Part shown: piece by piece, positions 1 through 5,246 of the stretch
Layout of the letters: each line of letters opens with the position of its first letter
How positions within the stretch are numbered: position 1 is the stretch's first letter
NCBI GenBank assembly: GCA_934572365.1
Contig: CAKTKX010000106.1
Span: forward strand, 1-5,246
Direction: 5' to 3'
From: an uncultured Oscillospiraceae bacterium
GTDB lineage: Bacteria; Bacillota; Clostridia; Oscillospirales; Oscillospiraceae
Length of the DNA: 5,246 nucleotides
Notes under the pieces: generated by a model
The model's input: the letters and a program-made list of their open reading frames with translations, nothing else
The model's database searches: none
Told to the model about the DNA's origin: nothing
Translations under genes and position numbers: made by a program

Positions 1-362
1 CGGCGGTACAGCGCGTCAATGCGGGCGGTCAGCTCGGCGGGAGAAAAGGGCTTGGTGACATAGTCGTCCGCGCCGGTCATCAGGCCGGTGACCTTGTCCA
101 TCTCCTGGGTGCGGGCGGTGAGCATGATAATACCCATCTGCTTGTTGGAGGCGCGGATGCGGCGGCAGACCTCGAAGCCGTCCATGTCCCCCGGCACCAT
201 GATATCCAGAATGGCAACGCCAATGTCCGGGGTCTGGGCGATGGCGTCCAGTGCCTCCTGGCCGTTCCCCGCCTCGATGGCGTCGTACCCTGCCCGCTTC
301 AGGTTGATCACCACAAAGCTTCGGATATTCAGTTCATCTTCCATAATCAGTACTTTTTTCAT
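1..362 (-). CDS. Response regulator, receiver domain (3' end cut by window edge), OmpR/PhoB-like
   Basis: This is the N-terminal 120 codons of a two-component response regulator, a cytoplasmic protein phosphorylated by a partner histidine kinase. Translation from the ATG at 362-360 begins MKKVLIMEDE and shows a full receiver domain: acidic pair E8/D9, phospho-acceptor D53 in ILDIMVPG, switch threonine T82 in MLTAR, Y101, and K104 in the KPFSPAEL motif. The KPFSPAEL ending followed by a helix (TARIDALYRR) is typical of OmpR/PhoB-type winged-helix regulators, but the effector domain lies outside the window, so the output class is inferred. One extra residue (D59) sits between PG and MDGF in the loop after the phospho-Asp. 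The gene starts 10 bases after the lipoprotein stop, with a GAGGGG ribosome site, so the two are almost certainly co-transcribed. The frame is open to the window edge. Receiver identity is secure; target genes and signal are unknown. Confidence 0.95.
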   Translation of the reverse strand, partial: MKKVLIMEDELNIRSFVVINLKRAGYDAIEAGNGQEALDAIAQTPDIGVAILDIMVPGDMDGFEVCRRIRASNKQMGIIMLTARTQEMDKVTGLMTGADDYVTKPFSPAELTARIDALYR

Positions 363-368
363 ATGACA

Positions 369-374
369 CCCCTC
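369..374 (-). promoter_or_regulatory. Ribosome binding site of the response regulator, touching the upstream stop codon
   Basis: Reading the minus strand, GAGGGG lies 6 bases before the ATG at 362. It overlaps the TGA stop (375-373) of the lipoprotein gene. Ribosomes ending the lipoprotein would therefore terminate on the next gene's Shine-Dalgarno, consistent with translational coupling. No promoter is visible in the 10-base gap. Confidence 0.75.
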
Positions 375-1698
375 AAGTCTCTCCCGTTTTCCAATCCTGC
401 CGAATCAGATGGAAGCTGTTGATAAGTTGATTCTCTGTAATGCCGAATTCCGCCGCATTGGCCTCCAGCTTCGCGGCGTAGACCACGCCTTCTGCCCGAT
501 AGAAGGCAAACCGGCCGTCCACCGTGGCGTCCTCCTCCCGGCTTCCGCCGGTGAGGGCGTAGATGGAGAACACATCCAGCGCTTGCCGGTAATCCTCGTC
601 CCACACGTAGAACGTATACCGGCCGCCGTCCTGATCTACCGACACCCGCGCCGCCCAGCTGTTATCCAACTGCATGTACCAGCCGCCCAGGTAATTGTGG
701 AAGGTAAAGAGCTTGTCCATCTCCCTGCCCTCCAAGTCCATGGCGAACCAGCGGATGAGAAACTTCTGCTTTCCCTCATGCTCCGGGGAAATGCGCTTCA
801 TGGTGATCAGGCTGGGAAGCTCCATCACGCCGTCGCCGTCGATGTCTTCGGCGTATACATAGTAATTTCGCAGGGTCTGGACGCTGGTGTCCGAATCCCG
901 GGAATAGGAAATATTGGAAAAACGATCGTTCCGCCAGGCGAAAACGTCCGTCACAATGGCGCTTTCGTTTACCGCACTGGCGACGAATACCGCAGGGGTT
1001 CCGCCCAGCAGCCGTCCCTCCGTGATCCGCCGGATGTGGGATGCATTCTCCGACACGTTGACCTCCACCGAGCGTTCAATGCTGCCGTCCTGCACGCGGT
1101 ACAGCACCGCAGAGCCTGTCCCGGTTTCCGATTCGCCGGGGAGAATGACCATCAGCTCACTGCACCCGTCGTCGTCCAGGTCGCAGGTGATAAATTTGGA
1201 GTAGCCCACCATCATCAGCTGCTCAGCGCTGCCGCTGGAAAAAGAGTACACCGACACACTGCGCAGCACCTGATCGCTGAGCTGCCGCCCAACCACCAGC
1301 TCGTAGCCGGGGGCGTCGTCCATCTGCACATATTCCACCTGCTCAAAGGCGGAGCCGTTGCTCTGAATGACCTCCATCAGGCGGCACGTGCCGTCCTCCT
1401 CCTGCCGGAAAATCAGCACCTGCAAAGGGTTGGCAGAGCTTCCCTGGGCAAAGACGATATATTCCTCCACGCCGTCGCCGTCCAGATCGGCCATCTGCAC
1501 CGTCTGCTGGTTTTCCCCGGAGACCGGCGCGGAGTAGCTCAGGCCGTACATGGCGGAATCGATGGCGGACTGCAAGCTGTCGTATTCCTTCGACCGCTTG
1601 GGCAGTGCGTACATTTCATCCACCGTCTGCAAGGCGCAGCCGGTCAGCAAGATCGACGTGAGGATGAGCAGCGGAAGCAGCCATATTCGCTTTTTCAC
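373..1698 (-). CDS. Secreted lipoprotein with FG-GAP/VCBS-like calcium-binding repeats
   Basis: This is a 441-aa predicted surface lipoprotein of unknown function. The N-terminus has a KKR charged region, a hydrophobic core (residues 5-18) and a lipobox LTGC, so C21 should be lipidated after signal peptidase II cleavage and anchor the protein outside the membrane. Three loops match the Asp-rich calcium-binding pattern DxDxDGxxE: D71-E79 (DLDGDGVEE), D173-E181 (DLDDDGCSE) and D285-E293 (DIDGDGVME). Degenerate copies may lie near residues 126-137 (PGYELVVG) and 228-240. The spacing of about 50-57 residues suggests beta-propeller blades of the integrin-alpha/FG-GAP type. Residues 330-441 show no recognised motif. 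The start is GTG, chosen because the signal peptide begins there and a strong ribosome site sits 8 bases upstream. The gene has its own promoter in the gap after dnaE and is tightly followed by a response regulator. A role as an extracellular sensor or signalling accessory is inference only; cell-surface adhesion or ligand binding is also possible. Confidence 0.88.
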   Translation of the reverse strand: MKKRIWLLPLLILTSILLTGCALQTVDEMYALPKRSKEYDSLQSAIDSAMYGLSYSAPVSGENQQTVQMADLDGDGVEEYIVFAQGSSANPLQVLIFRQEEDGTCRLMEVIQSNGSAFEQVEYVQMDDAPGYELVVGRQLSDQVLRSVSVYSFSSGSAEQLMMVGYSKFITCDLDDDGCSELMVILPGESETGTGSAVLYRVQDGSIERSVEVNVSENASHIRRITEGRLLGGTPAVFVASAVNESAIVTDVFAWRNDRFSNISYSRDSDTSVQTLRNYYVYAEDIDGDGVMELPSLITMKRISPEHEGKQKFLIRWFAMDLEGREMDKLFTFHNYLGGWYMQLDNSWAARVSVDQDGGRYTFYVWDEDYRQALDVFSIYALTGGSREEDATVDGRFAFYRAEGVVYAAKLEANAAEFGITENQLINSFHLIRQDWKTGET

Positions 1699-1706
1699 GG
1701 CATCAA

Positions 1707-1713
1707 CTCCTCT
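1707..1713 (-). promoter_or_regulatory. Ribosome binding site fixing the GTG start of the lipoprotein
   Basis: On the minus strand AGAGGAG is followed, 8 bases later, by GTG AAA AAG. An ATG lies between them at 1703-1701, but it is out of frame and reads only ATG CCG TGA. The GTG at 1698-1696 is therefore the start that yields the signal peptide. Confidence 0.8.
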
Positions 1714-1722
1714 TGATCAACT

Positions 1723-1731
1723 ATTATACCA
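1723..1731 (-). promoter_or_regulatory. Extended -10 promoter for the lipoprotein/response-regulator unit
   Basis: The minus strand carries TGGTATAAT: a perfect sigma-A -10 hexamer (TATAAT, 1728-1723) preceded by the TGn extension. At the expected -35 position (about 1751-1746) there is only the T-rich TTTTCT, a poor match to TTGACA, as is common for extended -10 promoters. Transcription would start near 1716, giving an untranslated leader of under 20 bases just ahead of the Shine-Dalgarno. The rest of the gap is AT-rich and contains no clear terminator hairpin after dnaE, so readthrough from upstream is also likely. The assignment rests on sequence match and position only. Confidence 0.7.
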
Positions 1732-1752
1732 CAATATGTTCTAAAAGAAAAG

Positions 1753-4700
1753 CTATTTCAGCACAACATTCGCTTCTCCAAGCACATTTTTCAGCTCGGT
1801 AAGCATAGTATCCCGAATGCAGCACCGGGTACCCCTGCGCCGTCCTGTGTCCGCAAAGTAAAGCACCGCCGTGCTGCCCCCGGGGAACATGTTCAGGATG
1901 CACCGGATCTTGGGATACAGCATTCCTTCCTCCCCTGGCAGGCGGAGGTACAGCGTGCCGCTCTTGTCCGTCTGCTGCGGCCGCTCCGGCGGCGCGCTGC
2001 CGTCGGCGTAGTCCGAAATAGGACGGGCGCGGTTGATGACGATCTGCGGCTCCTTGTCGTCCCGAAGGGACAGCCGCCCGGTGATGACCACGGCACTGTT
2101 TTCCCGGAGGTAGCCGCCGTACTGATCCAGCACGTTGGAAAACGCCAGCATCTCCATGGACGCCGTATCGTCTTCTACCGTGATATAAGCCATCATAGAA
2201 TTGTTCCGGGTGGTTTTCATTTTCACAGTCTGGACGATGCCCGCCACGCTGATGATCTGGTCGTCCTGGAAGCCGTTGTCCTCTTCCATGAGACTGCCGA
2301 TGTGTACCACATGGGTGTTGCGCAGGTACGGCCGGTAATCGTCCATGGGGTGGCCGGAAATGTAGATGCCAGTAGTCTCCTTCTCCATGGAGAGAAGCTC
2401 TCCCTTGTCCAGCTCCCTGAGCTTGGGGATCGGCACCTTGCCCGCTTCGTCGTCCTCGTCCAGCATGGCAAACAGCCCCATCTGGCCTTCCAAATTCTTC
2501 TTCCGGGAGGCGGACACGCTGTCCATCATCTGGTCGTACACCGCCAGCAGCTCACTGCGGTGGTAGCCGAAGCAGTCCATGGCGCCGCACTTGATGAAGT
2601 TTTCCACGGCGCGCTTGTTCAGCTCGCCCTCCCCCATCCGTTCCAGGAAATCCTCCAGAGAGCGGAAAGCACCGCCCTCTGCCCGTTTAGCCGCCATGGC
2701 GCGGATGAGACCGCGGCCTACGTTTTTCACCGCACCGAGACCGAAGCGGATGGCGTCGCCCTCGACGGTGAAGTAGTCCTCGGAATGGTTGATATCCGGG
2801 GGCAGCACCGGGATTCTCAGCTCCCGGCATTCGGCGATATAGCCGGAAATTTTGGTGGCGGAGTCCAGAACGGAGGTCATCAGCGCCGCCATGTACTGCC
2901 TGGGATAATGGCACTTGAGGTAGGCCGTCTGGTAGGCAACTACGGCATAGCATACCGCGTGGGCTTTGTTGAAGGCGTAGTTGGCGAAATCCACGATCTC
3001 GTCGTAAATCGACTGCGCCACCGCCTCGGGTACCCCCCGGGCGATGCAGCCGTCAATTTTCTGCTCCGGGTCGCCGTAGACGAAGGTCTTCCGCTCGGCG
3101 TCGATGACCTTCTGCTTTTTCTTGGAAATTGCCCGGCGGATGTTGTCCGCCTGCCCCATGGAGTAGCCGCCCAGAGTCCTAAAAATCTCGATGACCTGCT
3201 CTTGATAGACGATGCAGCCGTAGGTGACTTTCAGAATCGGCTCCAAAAGGGGCGTTTTATAGGTCACTTTTCCGGGGTTGAACTTATTTTCAACGAACTT
3301 GGGGATGGATTCCATAGGGCCGGGACGGTAGAGCGCCACGATGGCCGTCAGGTCTTCGATGGAGGTGGGCTTCATGCTGACACACACACCGGTCATGCCG
3401 GTGGATTCCATCTGAAAAACGCCCTGGGTCTTGCCCTCGGCCAGCATAGCGAAGGTCTCCGGGTCGTTGTCCGGCACGTTTGCAATCTGAAAATCGGGTT
3501 CTTCCTGCCGCACCAGCGCTTCCGCATCCTGAATCACCGACAGGTTCCGCAGACCAAGGAAGTCCATTTTCAGCAGGCCCAGTTCTTCAATAGTGGTCAT
3601 GGTGTACTGGGTGACCACGGTATCATCGTTCCGGGACAGGGGGACGTAGGTATTGACCGGCTGTGCCGTAATCACCACGCCGGCGGCGTGGGTAGACGTG
3701 TTCCGAGGCATTCCCTCCAGGCGCATGGCCGTGTCGATGAGCGTCTTCACCCGCTGGTCACCGTCGTACATCTCCTTGAGCTTGGGGGAAATCTTCATGG
3801 CTTCCGCCAGCGTCAGATGGAGCGGCATGGTCGGCACCAGCTTTGCCACCACGTCCGTCTCCGCGTAGGAGAAGTTCAGCGCCCGGCCAACATCCCGGAT
3901 GGCGCCCCGGGCGGCCATGGTACCGAAGGTGACGATCTGGGCAACATGATCCGCGCCGTATTTCTCCATGACGTATTCCATGACCTCGCCCCGGCGTTCC
4001 GGGCTGAAATCCGTATCGAAATCCGGCATACTCACCCGTTCCGGGTTGAGGAACCGCTCGAAAATGAGGTTATACTTCATGGGGTCGATTTCCGTGATGT
4101 GCATACAATATGCCACAATGGAAGCCGCGCCGGAGCCGCGCCCCGGCCCCACGGGAATGCCGTTGACCTTGGCAAAATGAATAAAGTCCCAGACGATAAG
4201 ATAGTAGTTTACATAACCCATCCGACTGATGACGCCGACCTCATATTCCAGCCGCTTCCGGTAAGCTTCCGGCGCATCGGGATACCGCTCTGCAAAGCCC
4301 TCGGCGCACAGCTTGCGGAAATATTCCTCGTCCGTATACCCCTCCGGCACCGGGTAGGAGGGCAGATGGTATTCGTGGAAGGTAAAGTCCAGATTGCACC
4401 GCTCGGCAATGCGGACGGTGTTTTCAAAGGCTTCCTCGCAGCCGGGGAACAGGGCTTTCAGCTCGTCCTCGCTTTTGAGGTAAAATTCCTGGGTCTGGAA
4501 TTTCATCCGGTTGGTGTCGTCCACGGTCTTGCCGGTCTGGATGCACAGCAGGACGTCCTGCATTTCCGCGTCCTCTTTGCGCAGATAGTGGGCGTCGTTG
4601 GTCACTACCAACGGCAGTCCCAGCTCCCGGGCAAGGCGCTGGACGCCCTGATTCACCGGCCGCTGCTCCGGAATACCGTGATCCTGCAATTCCAGGAAGA

Positions 4701-5208
4701 AATTCCCTTCCCCGAAAATGCCGGACATTTTCTTCGCGTATTCCTTCGCAGAATCGTAGTCTTCCTCCATCAGATACTGGGGGATTGCACCGGCAAGGCA
4801 CGCGGACAGGGCGATCAGCCCCTCATGGTGCTGCTCCAGCAGTGGAAGATCAATTCTGGGCTTGCCGTAAAAGCCGTGAATAAAGGCTTCCGACACCAGA
4901 TAGCATAGGTTTTCGTATCCCTTACGGTTTTCGCACAGCAGCACCAGATGGTAGGGGTCGTTGTCGATTCCATGGACACGGTCAGCCATGCCCCGCCGGG
5001 CGACGTAGACCTCGCAGCCGATGATGGGCTTGATTCCGGCGGCTTTTGCGGCTTTATAGAAATCAATACAGCCGTACATCACGCCGTGGTCGGTGATGGC
5101 AATGGCGGTCTGCCCCAGCTCCTTGACCCGATCCATGATGCCGTCAACGCGGCACGCACCATCAAGCAGGCTGTATTCCGTATGGACATGCAAATGTACA
5201 AAGCTCAT
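1753..5208 (-). CDS. dnaE: DNA polymerase III subunit alpha, DnaE
   Basis: Complete 1151-aa C-family replicative DNA polymerase, within the usual DnaE length. The N-terminal PHP domain (about 3-210) retains candidate metal ligands H7 and H9 (HLHVH), D16, H41 (TDHG), E66 (GCE), H87, C137 (SAC), and D205 and H207 (NDAH). The polymerase core has GPGRGSG (354-360), catalytic D398 and D400 in PDFDTDF, and the third aspartate D549 in KMDFLGLR. Fingers and clamp-proximal motifs follow: LYRPGP (626-631), YQEQ (668-671), and the helix-hairpin-helix region near 730-880. The internal beta-clamp motif QMGLF is at 909-913, and the OB fold spans about 985-1065 (VAGIV onward). The last 85 residues form a small C-terminal domain ending in NVVLK. 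The ATG at 5208 overlaps the upstream stop (ATGA) and has a GAGG ribosome site. In Firmicutes that also carry PolC, this enzyme is known to extend primers rather than act as the sole replicase; whether PolC is present here cannot be seen. Confidence 0.98.
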   Translation of the reverse strand: MSFVHLHVHTEYSLLDGACRVDGIMDRVKELGQTAIAITDHGVMYGCIDFYKAAKAAGIKPIIGCEVYVARRGMADRVHGIDNDPYHLVLLCENRKGYENLCYLVSEAFIHGFYGKPRIDLPLLEQHHEGLIALSACLAGAIPQYLMEEDYDSAKEYAKKMSGIFGEGNFFLELQDHGIPEQRPVNQGVQRLARELGLPLVVTNDAHYLRKEDAEMQDVLLCIQTGKTVDDTNRMKFQTQEFYLKSEDELKALFPGCEEAFENTVRIAERCNLDFTFHEYHLPSYPVPEGYTDEEYFRKLCAEGFAERYPDAPEAYRKRLEYEVGVISRMGYVNYYLIVWDFIHFAKVNGIPVGPGRGSGAASIVAYCMHITEIDPMKYNLIFERFLNPERVSMPDFDTDFSPERRGEVMEYVMEKYGADHVAQIVTFGTMAARGAIRDVGRALNFSYAETDVVAKLVPTMPLHLTLAEAMKISPKLKEMYDGDQRVKTLIDTAMRLEGMPRNTSTHAAGVVITAQPVNTYVPLSRNDDTVVTQYTMTTIEELGLLKMDFLGLRNLSVIQDAEALVRQEEPDFQIANVPDNDPETFAMLAEGKTQGVFQMESTGMTGVCVSMKPTSIEDLTAIVALYRPGPMESIPKFVENKFNPGKVTYKTPLLEPILKVTYGCIVYQEQVIEIFRTLGGYSMGQADNIRRAISKKKQKVIDAERKTFVYGDPEQKIDGCIARGVPEAVAQSIYDEIVDFANYAFNKAHAVCYAVVAYQTAYLKCHYPRQYMAALMTSVLDSATKISGYIAECRELRIPVLPPDINHSEDYFTVEGDAIRFGLGAVKNVGRGLIRAMAAKRAEGGAFRSLEDFLERMGEGELNKRAVENFIKCGAMDCFGYHRSELLAVYDQMMDSVSASRKKNLEGQMGLFAMLDEDDEAGKVPIPKLRELDKGELLSMEKETTGIYISGHPMDDYRPYLRNTHVVHIGSLMEEDNGFQDDQIISVAGIVQTVKMKTTRNNSMMAYITVEDDTASMEMLAFSNVLDQYGGYLRENSAVVITGRLSLRDDKEPQIVINRARPISDYADGSAPPERPQQTDKSGTLYLRLPGEEGMLYPKIRCILNMFPGGSTAVLYFADTGRRRGTRCCIRDTMLTELKNVLGEANVVLK

Positions 5209-5246
5209 GCCTTCACCTCTTCCGCCAGCTCCAGCAGCCGCCGCAT
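5205..5246 (-). CDS. whiA: Probable WhiA C-terminus (only last 13 codons in window)
   Basis: Only the last 13 codons and a TGA stop are present, reading MRRLLELAEEVKA on the minus strand. WhiA proteins typically end in a helix-turn-helix segment of the form SKSGVNHRLRRLxELAEEL, so the RRLLELAEE stretch fits the extreme C-terminus. WhiA is a DNA-binding protein with a LAGLIDADG-like N-terminal domain; it regulates sporulation in actinomycetes and affects cell division in Firmicutes. In several Clostridia it sits with rapZ and yvcK just upstream of dnaE, which matches the position here. The stop overlaps the dnaE start by four bases (ATGA), implying an operon and coupled translation. The leading ATG is an internal methionine codon at the window edge, not necessarily a start. 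The match is short, so identity relies on motif plus context. Confidence 0.72.
   Translation of the reverse strand: MRRLLELAEEVKA
5213..5219 (-). promoter_or_regulatory. dnaE ribosome binding site inside the end of the upstream gene
   Basis: The minus strand reads GAGGTGA, with the GAGG core 7 bases before the dnaE ATG at 5208. The site lies entirely within the final codons (Glu-Val-Lys) of the upstream gene. Those residues therefore serve both as WhiA-like protein sequence and as the dnaE translation signal. Confidence 0.75.

Noticed and set aside
88..366. Plus-strand open frame of 92 codons opposite the response regulator
   Set aside because: The minus strand encodes an unmistakable receiver domain with all key residues. 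The plus-strand product is Ser/Met-rich with no family resemblance.
1701..1703. ATG just upstream of the lipoprotein GTG as an alternative start
   Set aside because: It is out of frame with the lipoprotein and meets a TGA after two codons; it is also only 3 bases from the Shine-Dalgarno.
409..1716. Plus-strand open frame of 435 codons opposite the lipoprotein
   Set aside because: Same complementary register as the lipoprotein gene, low-complexity His/Val-rich product and no domain. The minus-strand frame has a signal peptide, ribosome site and promoter.
1741..1756. Possible terminator in the T-rich run just after the dnaE stop
   Set aside because: The minus strand has CTTTTCTTTTAG but no GC-rich inverted repeat in front of it, so it does not form a rho-independent terminator.
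4424..4801. Minus-strand 125-codon open frame within dnaE, out of frame
   Set aside because: It is a shifted frame inside the intact PHP-to-polymerase region of dnaE. It has an Arg/Gly-rich composition typical of off-frame GC-rich translation and no sign of a frameshift in dnaE.
2302..4908. Plus-strand open frame of 868 codons opposite dnaE
   Set aside because: It lies wholly inside a clear, complete dnaE in complementary codon register. Its protein is His/Val/Gly-rich with no recognisable domain. Its openness is explained by avoidance of TTA, CTA and TCA in dnaE.

Overview
The window looks like an ordinary chromosomal segment of a moderately GC-rich member of the Clostridia. All four supported genes lie on the minus strand and run from high to low coordinates. 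The taxonomic reading is inference. It rests on a WhiA-type C-terminus overlapping dnaE (a clostridial arrangement), on PHP/DnaE sequence features of the Firmicutes type, and on a Gram-positive style lipoprotein and response regulator. Codon usage would suit an Oscillospiraceae-like gut anaerobe, but the sequence does not prove it.

Layout, in transcription order. (1) 5246-5205: the last 13 codons of a gene whose end matches the WhiA C-terminal helix. Its stop overlaps the dnaE start as ATGA. (2) 5208-1753: a complete dnaE, the alpha subunit of DNA polymerase III, 1151 aa. The PHP metal ligands, three catalytic aspartates, beta-clamp motif and OB fold can all be read. (3) 1752-1699: a 54-base gap with a perfect TATAAT extended -10 element and a strong Shine-Dalgarno, but no visible terminator. 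(4) 1698-373: a GTG-started 441-aa lipoprotein with a lipobox and repeated Asp-rich calcium-binding loops of the FG-GAP/VCBS type. (5) 362-1: the receiver domain of an OmpR/PhoB-like response regulator, cut by the window edge, beginning 10 bases after the lipoprotein stop.

Functionally there are two units. whiA-dnaE is a translationally coupled housekeeping pair (WhiA regulator or division factor, and replicase). The lipoprotein and response regulator form a second tight pair with its own promoter. This suggests a surface lipoprotein co-expressed with a two-component system whose kinase would lie beyond the left edge. No RNA genes, mobile elements, CRISPR arrays or rho-independent terminators were seen. 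No gene-free stretch exceeds 54 bases. The long plus-strand open frames are shadows of the real genes. I found no clear sign of a novel system; the least explained element is the lipoprotein/two-component pairing.
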